DNA from: Roseburia sp. 1XD42-34 | GTDB taxonomy: Bacteria > Bacillota > Bacilli > Bacillales > Amphibacillaceae | Length of the DNA: 64,000 bases | Direction of reading: 5' to 3' | Assembly: GCF_009917385.1 (NCBI RefSeq) | Contig: NZ_QWLJ01000005.1 | Coordinates: 1-64,000 of the forward strand | Part shown: piece after piece, positions 27,145 through 37,292 of the stretch | How the letters are laid out: every line of letters begins with the position of its first letter | How positions within the stretch are numbered: position 1 is the stretch's first letter | The notes under the pieces: generated by a model | Databases searched by the model: none | What the model saw: only the letters and a program-made list of their open reading frames with translations | Told to the model about the DNA's origin: nothing | Position numbers and translations under genes: made by a program

Positions 27145-27410
27145 GAACAAAGGCGTGGGGCGGCCGATTAGCAACGTAGCGACTGGAACGAAGCAACTAA
27201 AGTTTTAGGAATCATGCTCCTGCAACAGGAGTATGCCGACGCCTGAGCGACAAGCCCGTTTTTAGTCGGCCTTCCTCTTAACCACGAACCGATGATGACT
27301 TGTCGTAGGGCGCATTTCTAAAGTCGCCTAGTTGCTGGGCTCTGAAGCCGGACGTGGCTATTCCGTTATATCGGTATCCCAATGCCAAAATTTTCATGCT
27401 TTCTTATCGT
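27145..27410 (+). repeat. Dispersed repeat R2, long type
   Basis: Full-length R2: GAACAAAGGCG, TTAGCAACGTAGCGACTGGAACGAAG, AAGTTTTAGGAATCATG, internal module (CTCCTGCAACAGGAG hairpin to CGGCCTTCCTCTTAA), CGATGATGACTTGTCGTAGGGCGC, CCTAGTTGCTGGGC, GGACGTGGCTATTCCG, tail TTTCTTATCG. The cccA terminator follows within 15 bases. Confidence 0.8.
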
Positions 27411-27424
27411 ACAAAAAGATAAAG

Positions 27425-27456
27425 AAAAGCTTTCTGTTACAGAGCAGAAAGCTTTT
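27425..27456 (-). terminator. cccA terminator
   Basis: AAAAGCTTTCTG / CAGAAAGCTTTT stem with an 8-base loop, followed by TTTTCTTT on the minus strand, 27 bases after the cccA stop. Confidence 0.9.
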
Positions 27457-27482
27457 CCTTTGTATCCTTCCTTCGCAAATGC

Positions 27483-27860
27483 TTATTGCTTTTCTGCTAA
27501 CCATTCTGCTAACACTTGCGCTTCTGCTTCGTTAGCCATTCCAGCAGGCATTTGCCCTTGTCCATTAATGATTATATTTTGGATTTCATCTTTCGATAAT
27601 TTGCTACCTACCTGGGTTAAGTCTGGCCCCATGCCCCCAGATAAGTCACCACCATGACAACTTGCGCAATTCGTTTCGTAAATGGCTTCAGGATCATCAG
27701 CCGTTTCCCCTTCTTGGCTTTCTTCCGTCTTTTCCCCGCCGCCTTCTGCTGCTTGTTGGATGTCATCACGTTGACCTAACCCTACAACTGAAATTACAAT
27801 TACTGCAAGTATCCCTAAAATTGCAATTAATGCATAAGGGATAACAGGGTTCCTTTTCAT
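27483..27860 (-). CDS. cccA: Membrane-anchored c-type cytochrome (cytochrome c550)
   Basis: Small electron carrier on the outside of the membrane, in the respiratory chain. The 125-residue protein has one N-terminal anchor (about 9-29), an acidic, glycine-rich linker (35-57), and one heme domain. The heme site is CASCH (Cys65, Cys68, His69), with a distal methionine in GQMPAGM (Met104 or Met108). B. subtilis cccA is also next to sigA and trmK. The linker is unusually acidic ([11 protein letters not shown]). Confidence 0.92.
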   Translation of the reverse strand: MKRNPVIPYALIAILGILAVIVISVVGLGQRDDIQQAAEGGGEKTEESQEGETADDPEAIYETNCASCHGGDLSGGMGPDLTQVGSKLSKDEIQNIIINGQGQMPAGMANEAEAQVLAEWLAEKQ

Positions 27861-27906
27861 TCCACTTCCTCCTTATGTAATCCCCATTTGTTATTAGTTC
27901 TTGCTG

Positions 27907-27953
27907 TTCAAAAAAGGCGCGAACCGCTAGATTTTCGCCGTCCTTTTTTTGAA
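27907..27953. terminator. Terminator after the sigA-adjacent membrane protein gene
   Basis: Long inverted repeat TTCAAAAAAGGcG / CGCCgtCCTTTTTTTGAA, T-rich in both directions, 79 bases after the stop of the gene at 28032. Confidence 0.75.
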
Positions 27954-28031
27954 AGAGCACTGGTAACTCCAAAAGACTATATTCATTTTACTTGAAAAAT
28001 ACAATTCTTTAAAGTGTTTCGCTATGAAATT

Positions 28032-28547
28032 TTATAAAATGGTATAAATAAGTAAAAACAAAGCAGAAGTAAAACCAATAATCGTTAAAAAATAGATTTT
28101 ATTAAACCATCCATATAATATCCAAAATAAAAAATGTCCTCCAATTAGCCAAAACACAATAACTCCACTAAAGAAATACGTGGTTACATGTACGGTAAAT
28201 AATAACGCGACCAGTAACGCAATGACTAAAGGAAAATAAAGAAAATTTGCTTGCTTTTTTTTCGCTGACCAATACACCATTAAGGAGTAACCTAAAAAAA
28301 GAATTAAAAGTGCTAGTTGCAAAAATATCTGAAATTGCGTAAAATAGACAATAAGAACTGAAAACGGTATCATAAGCAACAAAAAAGTAACTTGTGCTGC
28401 GAAAATCAGCTTATCTTTACGGTTTGATGGGGCGTAGTTTCCCTTCGTATATAATGTTAACAAAAAGTCGCAATATTCAGTGGGTAATAATTTATGTTTT
28501 TTCCAAAACTCTATTTCACTGATTATAATTTGTTTTCGCTCTTCTAT
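28032..28547 (-). CDS. Membrane protein of unknown function with probable AUA start
   Basis: A protein with about five membrane helices. The longest frame with a common start codon begins at TTG 28463 (143 residues), but that TTG has no ribosome site. The same frame stays open upstream to 28547. It adds 28 residues (EERKQIIISEIEFWKK and LLPTEYCDF) that look like genuine protein. Just before this lies GGGGTG, 7 bases from an ATA codon at 28547-28545 in the normal ATG position. A stop lies three codons further up and no ATG/GTG/TTG occurs between. I therefore call an AUA start, giving 171 residues. Function unknown; it lies between sigA and cccA. Confidence 0.65.
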   Translation of the reverse strand: MEERKQIIISEIEFWKKHKLLPTEYCDFLLTLYTKGNYAPSNRKDKLIFAAQVTFLLLMIPFSVLIVYFTQFQIFLQLALLILFLGYSLMVYWSAKKKQANFLYFPLVIALLVALLFTVHVTTYFFSGVIVFWLIGGHFLFWILYGWFNKIYFLTIIGFTSALFLLIYTIL

Positions 28548-28585
28548 TTGTAATCACCCCGTTTCAGCTTGTGACATAGAAAAGT

Positions 28586-28614
28586 CACCAGGCAATGGCG
28601 ACCATTGCCTAATG
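28586..28614 (-). terminator. sigA terminator
   Basis: GTCA..AGGCAATGG / CCATTGCCT..TGAC stem with a 3-base loop followed by TTTTC on the minus strand, about 10 bases after the sigA stop. Confidence 0.8.
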
Positions 28615-28623
28615 ACAATTACT

Positions 28624-29748
28624 TTATTGATCCAAAAAATCTTTTAATCGTTTGCTTCTGCTAGGGTGTCTTAGTTTCCGTAATGCCTTTGCTTCAATTT
28701 GACGAATTCTTTCACGGGTTACGCCAAATACTTTTCCTACTTCTTCTAGTGTTCTAGTACGACCATCATCCAAACCAAAGCGTAATCGAAGTACATTTTC
28801 TTCACGATCTGTAAGTGTATCTAATACATCTTCTAGTTGCTCTTTAAGAAGTTCATAAGCCGCGTGATCAGAAGGAGAGACTGCTTCTTGATCTTCAATA
28901 AAATCACCTAAATGAGAGTCATCTTCTTCACCTATAGGTGTTTCAAGCGAGACAGGCTCTTGCGCAATTTTTAAAATATCTCGTACTTTCTCTGGCGAAA
29001 GCTCCATTTCTTCACCAATTTCTTCAGGTGTTGGCTCTCTGCCTAAATCCTGTAATAATTGTCTCTGCACCCGAATTAACTTGTTAATGGTTTCAACCAT
29101 GTGTACAGGAATGCGAATTGTTCTAGCTTGATCCGCTATTGCTCTAGTAATGGCTTGCCTAATCCACCATGTTGCATAGGTACTAAACTTGAAGCCTTTA
29201 CGGTGGTCAAATTTTTCTACAGCTTTAATAAGACCCATGTTCCCTTCTTGAATTAAGTCTAAGAACAGCATGCCACGACCGACATACCGCTTTGCGATAC
29301 TGACAACTAGACGTAGATTCGCTTCAGCGAGACGTTTTTTTGCCTCTTCATCGCCTTGTTCGATTCTTGTCGCTAAATCAATCTCCTCTGCTGCTGACAA
29401 TAAGTCAACGCGCCCAATCTCCTTCAAATACATACGTACAGGATCATTTATTTTAATACCTAGGGGTACACTGAGATCATTTAAATTAAATTCTTCTTCT
29501 TTTGCTATTTGCTGCATCGTAGGGTCTTCTTCGGATTCACCGATTATTTCAACCCCCTGTTCTCCAAGGTACTCATAAAATTCATCCATATGATCAGGCT
29601 CAATAGCAAAATTAGATAACCGATCAGCTATTTCTTCATATGCCAGAACACCACGTTTTTTTCCAATTTCCACTAACTGATCTTTTGCTTGTTCTAATGT
29701 TAGTTCATGCTCATTTTCTTTCGTTTGTGAAGACTTATTTTCGGCCAT
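28624..29748 (-). CDS. sigA: RNA polymerase primary sigma factor SigA
   Basis: Housekeeping sigma-70 factor. The 374-residue protein has the short Gram-positive region 1.1, region 1.2 ([16 protein letters not shown]), region 2 ([20 protein letters not shown] for -10 recognition), region 3 ([15 protein letters not shown]), and region 4.2 ([27 protein letters not shown] for -35 binding). It lies 30 bases after dnaG in the classical dnaG-sigA operon. Confidence 0.98.
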   Translation of the reverse strand: MAENKSSQTKENEHELTLEQAKDQLVEIGKKRGVLAYEEIADRLSNFAIEPDHMDEFYEYLGEQGVEIIGESEEDPTMQQIAKEEEFNLNDLSVPLGIKINDPVRMYLKEIGRVDLLSAAEEIDLATRIEQGDEEAKKRLAEANLRLVVSIAKRYVGRGMLFLDLIQEGNMGLIKAVEKFDHRKGFKFSTYATWWIRQAITRAIADQARTIRIPVHMVETINKLIRVQRQLLQDLGREPTPEEIGEEMELSPEKVRDILKIAQEPVSLETPIGEEDDSHLGDFIEDQEAVSPSDHAAYELLKEQLEDVLDTLTDREENVLRLRFGLDDGRTRTLEEVGKVFGVTRERIRQIEAKALRKLRHPSRSKRLKDFLDQ

Positions 29749-29778
29749 GAGTCCCCCTCCTTCCAGAGTACAATAAAA

Positions 29779-31596
29779 TCAATTTGTATTCTTCAATTGC
29801 TGATTTATTTCAATAATCTGTTTAGCAATTTGCGCTGCTTTTATAGGGTCATTTTGTTTTTCTGCAGATTTTTGCTGTTCTTTTAATGATTGTATTGTCA
29901 CCTTTTCTGTCTGGTTAGCTACAATCTTTTGAATATAATCATTTAATTCCTTATCGCTTATATTTTCCTGTAACGGTAACATGGCAATTTCTGTTACTTC
30001 CTGCTGCAGGTTTGTTTCTTTAATCTTTTCCAAAAACAAACTAACATCAGGCTCGTTTCCTTCTTCATAATAAGCATATAAATGAGTAGCAATAATCTTA
30101 TGTGCCTCTATATGAAAACTTGCTCCAATTTTTTCTTGAACCTTCGCCGCTATACTTTCGTCTTGTAGCATATATGCAATTAGCTGCCGTTCTGCATTAT
30201 GAAATGCGGGCAATAATTTTGTTTTTACCGTATTCCACACTGTACTACTAGTATATCTGTTCTTTGGTTGATTATCCTTATTTATTCCAATCTTTTCACG
30301 ATATCTGGAAATTTCGTCTTTTAAAGCATCCATGGAAATCTCAAATTCATTGCTTAGTTCTTTCAGATAATATTCCCGTTCAATAGGGCTATCAACCATA
30401 GCAAGCCGCTTTAGTACTGTTTCAACATATTCTATACGATCAGCTTCCAGATTTAATTGATAATCTTTCTTCAAAAATCGCATATAGAAAGTCATAAAAG
30501 TATCACTAGCTTTAATTACTTCATTTTTAAAAGCTTGTCCTCCATGCGTACGAATAAAACTGTCTGGATCCATATCTGATTCCAGATATGCAACTCTCAC
30601 TTCGCATCCGCATTGTTGTAATAAGACAGCAGCTTTGTAAGCAGCAGCCAACCCGGCGCGATCCCCATCATAGCAAATAATTACGGTATTTACATAGCGT
30701 TTTAGTAATTTTGCTTGAAATTCTGTTAAAGCAGTACCAAGAGTAGCTACTGTATTTCGAACTCCTGCTTGATACGCAGCAATGACATCCATTTGCCCTT
30801 CTAATAAAACTGCCTCGTTTTCTTTACGAATATATCTTTTAGCCAGATCAAAATTATAAAGTAATTTTCCTTTGTGGAACAATTCACTTTCCGGGCTATT
30901 AATATACTTTGGCTTATAATCACCAACTGCTCGCCCTCCAAAGGCAACTGTTTTTCCTAAATGGTTACGAATCGGAAAAATAATTCTCCCACGAAAACGA
31001 TCAGTAGTTTGTCCTAATTCATTTATCTGAAGTAGACCAGCCTTGACAAGCAATTGTTCGTGATATCCTTTTTTTTTGAGAAATTCGGCTGTAAACTGAT
31101 CTGTATTCGGACTAAAGCCCAGTTGAAAAGCATCTGCAGCTTCTTCATCTATCCCTCTATCTTTTAAATATGCATAACCTTCCTTTCCTTCTTTCGTAAA
31201 GCGCAATAAATGATGATATAGTTTCGTCAACCATTCATGTGCAGATAACATATCTTGACTTTCCTGAGACAAAGAAGTTTCTTTTTGCCTTTGTACATTT
31301 TGCGGCATTGAAATTCCACTTCGTTCAGCTAAAAATTGGATAGCTTCGTAAAATGAGAAGTGTTCCATTTCCATTAAAAAGGTGACAACATTTCCACCCT
31401 TTCCACAGCCAAAACAATGAAAAATTTGTTTGTCTTGAGTTACAGAGAAGGATGGCGTCTTTTCTCCATGAAAAGGACATAATCCAAAATAATTTTTCCC
31501 CTGTTTTTTTAGCTGGATATAGTCCCCGATAATATCAACAATATCATTTGCCTTACGAATTTCTTCTATAAATGATTCAGGAATTTGATTAGCCAT
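29779..31596 (-). CDS. dnaG: DNA primase DnaG
   Basis: Synthesises RNA primers at the replication fork. The 605-residue protein has an N-terminal zinc-binding domain (CPFHGEKTPSF and HCFGCGKGG, residues about 40-65), the RNA polymerase core with its TOPRIM fold (EGQMDVIAA and YDGDRAG), and a helical C-terminal domain that would bind DnaB-type helicase. First gene of the dnaG-sigA pair. The ribosome site GGTGATG is weak. Confidence 0.97.
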   Translation of the reverse strand: MANQIPESFIEEIRKANDIVDIIGDYIQLKKQGKNYFGLCPFHGEKTPSFSVTQDKQIFHCFGCGKGGNVVTFLMEMEHFSFYEAIQFLAERSGISMPQNVQRQKETSLSQESQDMLSAHEWLTKLYHHLLRFTKEGKEGYAYLKDRGIDEEAADAFQLGFSPNTDQFTAEFLKKKGYHEQLLVKAGLLQINELGQTTDRFRGRIIFPIRNHLGKTVAFGGRAVGDYKPKYINSPESELFHKGKLLYNFDLAKRYIRKENEAVLLEGQMDVIAAYQAGVRNTVATLGTALTEFQAKLLKRYVNTVIICYDGDRAGLAAAYKAAVLLQQCGCEVRVAYLESDMDPDSFIRTHGGQAFKNEVIKASDTFMTFYMRFLKKDYQLNLEADRIEYVETVLKRLAMVDSPIEREYYLKELSNEFEISMDALKDEISRYREKIGINKDNQPKNRYTSSTVWNTVKTKLLPAFHNAERQLIAYMLQDESIAAKVQEKIGASFHIEAHKIIATHLYAYYEEGNEPDVSLFLEKIKETNLQQEVTEIAMLPLQENISDKELNDYIQKIVANQTEKVTIQSLKEQQKSAEKQNDPIKAAQIAKQIIEINQQLKNTN

Positions 31597-32230
31597 AAGA
31601 CATCACCATGCTATTAATTATTCGCCTTCCATAATGAAAATCCTTTAAATTTCGACAATATTTTTTTTATTCCCGAAAAAAATTCCTTCTAAATAAGGTG
31701 TGGAGACAAAGTTGAAGGATAAGGTTGACATAAATTTGTTATTTTAAACTCCCTAGATATAAAATATCCTTTTATCATACGTAGAACAAATAGAAGTATT
31801 GCTCTTTATTAACAGTATTCTATATCAATGTTATAAATTCCTGCTTGAAATAAGATATTTTAGTACGTTTGCATCAAAAAACGACATTAACGTCATACGA
31901 AATACTCAAATCGTATCGTTAAAACGAATTAACATACAAAACCTCATTCTATTCTATTTACGTATAAAAATCAAAACTTGCTTTTTTTAACAAATCAATC
32001 ATAGATATTCTGATTAAATTTAACATATACATTTACTATTTAAATAAATCATTTCTATATGTGTACAGTACAAAATGTTATTATAATATAATCCAAAAAA
32101 AAAAGCTAATAAAACGTTCCTAAATTTTTATTATCTCCATCCCAGTTACTTCTTAATCATATGCTATTCGGTTTCTTCTCTTTTTATTGCAAGGAAAAAG
32201 TTTCAGGAGAAAGATCAAATTCTCTCTCCC
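31597..32230. other. Intergenic region, ppsR to dnaG
   Basis: 634 very AT-rich bases. It must hold the dnaG-sigA promoter and the end of the ccpN-ppsR transcript. No gene, repeat or RNA motif is recognisable; open frames here lack ribosome sites. Confidence 0.5.
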
Positions 32231-33037
32231 TCACTTTTTAACGATCTGTCTAATACTATTAGCTGTCTCCTCAACAGCTTTATTAGATACGTCAATGACT
32301 TTACAGCCAATTTTATTAACAATTTTATCAAAATACTCTAATTCTTTATGAATACGCTCCATGTTCGCGTAAGTTGCCTGATCTCCAAGACCTAAAGCCC
32401 GTAATCTTTCTTTACGAATTTCATACAACTTTTCAGCACTAATACGCAGCCCTATACATTTTGCTGCCTCCACTTCAAACAATTCCTCGGGAGGATCGAC
32501 CTCAGGAACAATTGGCACGTTAGCAACTTTCAGACGTTTATGTGCCAAATATTGCGAAAGGGGAGTTTTGGAAGTTCTGGATACACCGATTAAGACAATA
32601 TCTGCTCTTGCGATGCCCCTGGAATCCCGTCCATCATCATATTTCACTGCAAATTCAATCGCCTCAATCCGTTTAAAATAATCTTCATCCAGCTTATGAA
32701 CCAAGCCCGCTTCCATGCGTGGGGCATGCTCAAATACACGTTCCATGGATTTAAGTACGGGTCCCATAATGTCAATAGCCTCAAGATTCATTTGCTTTGC
32801 CCGTGCGTTTACATAGTTTCTCAGAATAGGATCAACAAGCGTAAAACCGATAAGTCCCTTACTCTCTACCGCAAGCTGTAAAGCTTCATCAATAGTTTGT
32901 TTATCCTCTACGTACGGAATACGTTGAATTTTGTATGTTCCATGATTAAATTGGCTTAAACCAGCCTTAATAACTAGTTCCGCAGTCTCTCCTACTGAAT
33001 CTGATAATACATATACAGGTTGCGTATACATCACCAT
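32231..33037 (-). CDS. yqfL: Pyruvate, phosphate dikinase regulatory protein family (PpsR/YqfL)
   Basis: Bifunctional ADP-dependent kinase / Pi-dependent pyrophosphorylase of the DUF299 family. It regulates pyruvate phosphate dikinase or PEP synthetase in other organisms. The 268-residue protein carries the P-loop-like [15 protein letters not shown] (about 150-165). It follows ccpN by 18 bases; in B. subtilis the homologue YqfL modulates CcpN activity. The start may be ATG 33037 or the ATG two codons later, which sits 9 bases from AGGAG. Confidence 0.9.
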   Translation of the reverse strand: MVMYTQPVYVLSDSVGETAELVIKAGLSQFNHGTYKIQRIPYVEDKQTIDEALQLAVESKGLIGFTLVDPILRNYVNARAKQMNLEAIDIMGPVLKSMERVFEHAPRMEAGLVHKLDEDYFKRIEAIEFAVKYDDGRDSRGIARADIVLIGVSRTSKTPLSQYLAHKRLKVANVPIVPEVDPPEELFEVEAAKCIGLRISAEKLYEIRKERLRALGLGDQATYANMERIHKELEYFDKIVNKIGCKVIDVSNKAVEETANSIRQIVKK

Positions 33038-33055
33038 ATACTCCTCTCTCTTTTG

Positions 33056-33685
33056 TTAAACATGATCATCCATAATCAATTCAACAAATGCTTTCGTAAT
33101 TGTCGTCTTTGTTATTCTACCGACAACTTCCAAGCCGGACTTTGAATCTTTAACGACTGGGATGCCATCAATTTGTTTGTTCATTAGCTTTTGAGCTACA
33201 TCTACTAACAAATCATCTTTCCGGCAAACTGTTATATTAGGCATTCTTGTCATGATGATATGCACCGGAATGGCATTTAAATCTTGCTTCCCAATACTTG
33301 CACGTAATAAATCCTTTCGTGATAATACTCCTGTAAGGCAAGACTCTTCATCAACTACAAAAAGTGTACCCACATCTTCTAAAAACATCGTTGAGATTGC
33401 ATCATATACAGAAACACTTTCCTTCACAACAATCGGTATATGTTGATATTCATGTACTTTTAATTTTCTTACCTGTTCCGTTAACAATTCATTGCCCGTT
33501 TTTCCTGTGTAAAAATAGCCAACTCGAGGGCGGGCATCTAAAAAACCCGCCATGGTTAAAATGGCCAAATCCGGACGTAATGTCGCTCTCGTCAAATGAA
33601 GACGCTCAGCGATATTCTCCCCAGTGATTGGACCATTTTCCTTTACAATTTCAATTATTTCTTCTTGTCTATTTGATAAATCCAT
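33056..33685 (-). CDS. ccpN: Transcriptional repressor CcpN
   Basis: Represses gluconeogenic genes (gapB and pckA in B. subtilis) during glycolytic growth. The 209-residue protein has an N-terminal winged helix-turn-helix (ITGENIAERLHLTRATLRPDL, about 17-38) and two CBS domains (about 80-205) that would bind adenine nucleotides. Operon with yqfL, as in B. subtilis. Confidence 0.93.
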   Translation of the reverse strand: MDLSNRQEEIIEIVKENGPITGENIAERLHLTRATLRPDLAILTMAGFLDARPRVGYFYTGKTGNELLTEQVRKLKVHEYQHIPIVVKESVSVYDAISTMFLEDVGTLFVVDEESCLTGVLSRKDLLRASIGKQDLNAIPVHIIMTRMPNITVCRKDDLLVDVAQKLMNKQIDGIPVVKDSKSGLEVVGRITKTTITKAFVELIMDDHV

Positions 33686-34045
33686 GCCTTCACCACCTCA
33701 AGACGATCTAACCATATACCTATTATAGACGAACCAAGACAGAATGAGAAATCATTCTATACTTTTAAATCTATCATCGGTTTGCAGATAAAAGGAATAA
33801 GAATGCCAAAATAATGCCGGTTGCACAAGAAAACGAACGAATAAAGAAGTTTTCTGTGCCATATCTATCCCGAATGGAAGACCCCTCTCCCCTCCTACTA
33901 AGAGCCCGAGTAGACTCAAAAAAGTCTGCGGGCGGCATCTAAATCCCCGATTCGTTCGCCCTGTACACGGTCGATCTCAGGAGGTGTGCTACGTAGAAAA
34001 AGTTTTTTGTCTTTTTCAAGGACACCTAAGATTTGGCTATTTCAA
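33686..34045. other. Intergenic region, glyS to ccpN
   Basis: 360 bases. A segment around 33930-33965 contains GGGGATTTAGATGC on the minus strand, shared with R1 copy F, next to a GAGTCTAC/GCAGACTT inverted repeat. It may be a decayed R1 fragment. No gene or clear terminator is seen. Confidence 0.35.
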
Positions 34046-36127
34046 TCAAAAACTTTGTTTCCACTCGATTTTCGTTACATCTGCGTAGCTATAGATTAAT
34101 TGACCAATTTGATGCAACAGTGCTAATCGATTATTACGAATATCGTCTTCGTCTACCATCACCATATTTTGATCAAAAAATTGGTGAATCGGCTCTGTTA
34201 ATTGTTCTAACAGTTGTAAATCCTCTTTAGCATCCCGAATTGACTGACGATATGCTTGATTAACGGAATAATATTTTTCATATAACGCTTTTTCAGAATC
34301 GGTTTTTAATAATGTCGGATCCATAACGATGGAATCTGCTTTTTGGGCTAAATTTAATACGCGGACAAAAGCTTCCTGTGATAATTTGAAAGTTTCATCA
34401 TTCCGTTTTGATGATAAAATTTCCGCTTTTGCTAAACTATACGTAAAATTACCAATCGCTTGATGTAATACGGCATGAATAATGTCCTGTTCAATTCCTG
34501 TTTCTTTTAAAATATAAGCCGCGCGATGCAAAAAGAAATCTTCAATGATAGTAGCTGCTTCATCCTGATTTTCAAGCTGTACTTTGGAAGTAGCATATAC
34601 TTGCAAAGCTAGTCCGATAAGCTTTTCGACAGATATATCCCATTTATTCGCATGGATCATCCTTAAAATCCCAATTGCTTGGCGGCGCAATCCATACGGA
34701 TCATGGGATCCTGTTGGTACTAGCCCAACAGAGATACAGCCTGTGATGGTATCTAATTTATCAGCGATACTAACAACCGTACCTACCGCTGTTTCGGGCA
34801 AAGCACCATTTGCAGATTTTGGTAAATAGTGTTCTCGAATTGCTTGAGCGACGATCGCATCTTCTCCATAAAAAGCAGCGTACTTTTCGCCCATAACCCC
34901 TTGTAGCTCGGTAAACTCATTTACCATACTGGTAGTTAAATCAAATTTACTTATTTCTGCAGCGCGGACAGCGCGATTAATATCTGCAGTCGGTAATTCA
35001 ATATGCTGACTAATGAGTCGAGTTAGTATGATGACGCGTTCTACCTTTTCATGAATGGTTCCTAGATCTTCTTGAAACACAACTCGCTTTAGTTTCGTTA
35101 AAAATTCACTCATGGAACGCTTTCGATCTTCATCATAGAAAAACGCTGCATCAGAAAGCCGTGCATGCAACACTTTCTCATTGCCTTTAATCACCGTATT
35201 CAATGACGTATCGTCACCATTACGAATCCCAACAAAATATGGTAATAGCTCTCCTCTCGATTGCGCTCGAACAGGAAAATAACGTTGATGTTCCTTCATT
35301 GAGATAATGAGTACTTCTTCAGGAATGGATAAAAACTCGCGTTTGTACGAGCCTAGAAATGCTTGTGGGAATTCTACCAAATTCCTTACTTCATTCAATA
35401 ATTCTTTATCAATCGGAATGTGAACCGATTGTTCTCGTTCTAATTCACGTATCCCTTGTAAAATTGCTGCTTCACGTTTTTTTGCATCTACGATAACAAA
35501 CTGTTGATGTAATTGTTCTTCATAGCTCTTCGGTTCATTAATGGTTATTTGCGTTCCTAAAAACCGATGACCAAAAGTAGTGTTACTACTAGATACATTT
35601 GCGATTTCAAAAGGAACAACAGCTGACCCAAATAAGCCAACTAACCAGCGAATTGGTCTGGCATACCGCATTGTTTGTGTACCCCAGCGCATATTTTTGC
35701 CAAAGTTAATCGATGTAATAATATCTTTAAATCCAGGTAGGAGATCCATCGTATTCTTTCCTTCAATATGTTTTTTGACAAAAATATAGGTTGTGCCGTT
35801 AAACGGTTTTGTATAAATATCATCCGTTGTTTTTCCTTGTCCCTTCGTAAAACCAACGGCCGCTTTTGTCCAATTACCGGTCTCATCTTTTGCAATCTTC
35901 TCTGCAGGCCCCTTCACTTCTACTTCCATGGACAATTGTTGCTCAGCAAGTCCTTCAATAAGTACAGCTAAACGACGTGGTGTAGAATACGTTGTTAAAT
36001 TCGTAAATGAAATACGCAAGCTTTCAAGCCAAGCAGCTGTTTTATCATGTAATTGCTTCTCTGCATCATCAATAAAGCGAGCTGGTAACTCTTCCAGTCC
36101 GATTTCAAATAAAGCATCTGTTGCCAT
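34046..36127 (-). CDS. glyS: Glycyl-tRNA synthetase beta subunit
   Basis: Beta chain of the heterotetrameric glycyl-tRNA synthetase; it binds tRNA and contains an HD-type fold. The 693-residue protein opens with the invariant LFEIGLEELPARFIDDA. It also carries MRWG, RPIRWLV and LPKSANGALPETAVGTVVSIADKLDT. It begins 1 base after glyQ, so translation is coupled. Confidence 0.97.
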   Translation of the reverse strand: MATDALFEIGLEELPARFIDDAEKQLHDKTAAWLESLRISFTNLTTYSTPRRLAVLIEGLAEQQLSMEVEVKGPAEKIAKDETGNWTKAAVGFTKGQGKTTDDIYTKPFNGTTYIFVKKHIEGKNTMDLLPGFKDIITSINFGKNMRWGTQTMRYARPIRWLVGLFGSAVVPFEIANVSSSNTTFGHRFLGTQITINEPKSYEEQLHQQFVIVDAKKREAAILQGIRELEREQSVHIPIDKELLNEVRNLVEFPQAFLGSYKREFLSIPEEVLIISMKEHQRYFPVRAQSRGELLPYFVGIRNGDDTSLNTVIKGNEKVLHARLSDAAFFYDEDRKRSMSEFLTKLKRVVFQEDLGTIHEKVERVIILTRLISQHIELPTADINRAVRAAEISKFDLTTSMVNEFTELQGVMGEKYAAFYGEDAIVAQAIREHYLPKSANGALPETAVGTVVSIADKLDTITGCISVGLVPTGSHDPYGLRRQAIGILRMIHANKWDISVEKLIGLALQVYATSKVQLENQDEAATIIEDFFLHRAAYILKETGIEQDIIHAVLHQAIGNFTYSLAKAEILSSKRNDETFKLSQEAFVRVLNLAQKADSIVMDPTLLKTDSEKALYEKYYSVNQAYRQSIRDAKEDLQLLEQLTEPIHQFFDQNMVMVDEDDIRNNRLALLHQIGQLIYSYADVTKIEWKQSF

Positions 36128-36128
36128 G

Positions 36129-37007
36129 TCATTGCTCCTCCTTTTTCAACATTGGAAATCCTAGTCGCTCTCTTTCAGCTACATACGTTTTAGCAATACC
36201 TCTTGCTAAATTGCGAATTCTTGTAATATACCCTGTTCGTTCTGTTACGGAGATAACACCTTTTGCATCTAGCAAATTAAATGTATGGGAGCATTTAAGC
36301 ACATAATCATAGGCAGGGAATACTAGACCCTTCTCCATCGTATCTTTCGCTTCTTGCTCATATTTTGTAAACAAATCAAATAACATTTCCGTATTGGATG
36401 TTTCAAATGTATACGTCGAATGTTCATATTCAGGTTGGAAAAAGATATCTTTTACTGTTACCCCGTTTGTCCATTCTAATTCAAATACATTCTCTCGATC
36501 TTGAATATAGGAGGCTAATCGTTCAATCCCATAGGTCAATTCCACAGCAACTGGATTTGCCTCTAATCCGCCAATTTGCTGAAAATACGTAAATTGTGTA
36601 ATTTCCATACCATCCAGCCACACTTCCCATCCAAGCCCTGCTGCACCTAAAGTCGGATTCTCCCAATTATCCTCAACAAACCGAATATCATGGATAAGCG
36701 GGTCAATGCCTAATTTTTCCAACGATCCTAAATACAGTTCTTGAATATTATCCGGAGAAGGCTTCATAATAACTTGAAATTGATGATGCTGATAAAGTCT
36801 GTTAGGATTTTCTCCATATCTTCCATCTGCAGGTCGCCTTGAAGGCTCCACATAAGCAACATTCCATGGCTCTGGACCAAGGCTGCGTAACAGTGTCATT
36901 GGTGACATGGTTCCCGCTCCCTTTTCAACGTCGTACGCCTGCATGAGAATACAATTTTGCTCTGACCAATATTTTTGTAACGTTAAGATCATCTCTTGAA
37001 TATTCAT
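36129..37007 (-). CDS. glyQ: Glycyl-tRNA synthetase alpha subunit
   Basis: Catalytic class II subunit. The 292-residue protein starts [14 protein letters not shown] and has [31 protein letters not shown] and FEWTNG-type motifs of the family. The start is ATG 37007, 8 bases from GGAGG; a second ATG lies one codon earlier. The frame stays open to 37121, but that stretch is the T-box terminator, not protein. The operon is controlled by the T-box leader upstream. Confidence 0.97.
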   Translation of the reverse strand: MNIQEMILTLQKYWSEQNCILMQAYDVEKGAGTMSPMTLLRSLGPEPWNVAYVEPSRRPADGRYGENPNRLYQHHQFQVIMKPSPDNIQELYLGSLEKLGIDPLIHDIRFVEDNWENPTLGAAGLGWEVWLDGMEITQFTYFQQIGGLEANPVAVELTYGIERLASYIQDRENVFELEWTNGVTVKDIFFQPEYEHSTYTFETSNTEMLFDLFTKYEQEAKDTMEKGLVFPAYDYVLKCSHTFNLLDAKGVISVTERTGYITRIRNLARGIAKTYVAERERLGFPMLKKEEQ

Positions 37008-37039
37008 CATTTTTTCCTCCATTACAGTAGTGCAATACA

Positions 37040-37256
37040 AAACCCCGTCCCTATGTCCTTTGGACATAGGGACGGGGTTTAAACCGCGGTTCCACCCTAT
37101 TTGCTTCTTTATAAAAGCCACTTTTACTAACCATGCTCCGAAGCGCCTTTCCTCTTGACCTAACTACTCAGCTTACACTATCCTGAGCTCGCTATCGATA
37201 GGGGCACAAAAGTACTGTTCTTCATCTCAGCATATATTCGGTATATAATCCTCTAT
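37040..37256 (-). promoter_or_regulatory. Glycine T-box riboswitch leader of glyQS
   Basis: The T-box core AGGGTGGAACCGCGG lies at 37097-37083 on the minus strand. It is followed by a very strong terminator, ACCCCGTCCCTATGTCC / GGACATAGGGACGGGGT with a T run (about 37077-37041). The upstream ~150 bases form the stem I region. A GGC triplet at 37147-37145 within AAAGGCGC is the candidate glycine specifier. Uncharged tRNA-Gly would pair with the core and block termination. Confidence 0.93.
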
Positions 37257-37262
37257 GTATGA

Positions 37263-37291
37263 ATAATAAGCGAAACAGTAATGACTGTCAA
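37263..37291 (-). promoter_or_regulatory. Promoter of the glyQS T-box operon
   Basis: TTGACA (37291-37286), 17-base spacer, TATTAT (37268-37263) on the minus strand, directly after the recO stop and directly before the T-box leader. A near-consensus sigma-A promoter. Confidence 0.8.
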
Positions 37292-37292
37292 C

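Noticed and set aside
36129..37121. GlyQ extended to 330 residues
   Set aside because: The extra 38 residues translate the T-box antiterminator/terminator; GGAGG before the internal ATG sets the start at 37007.
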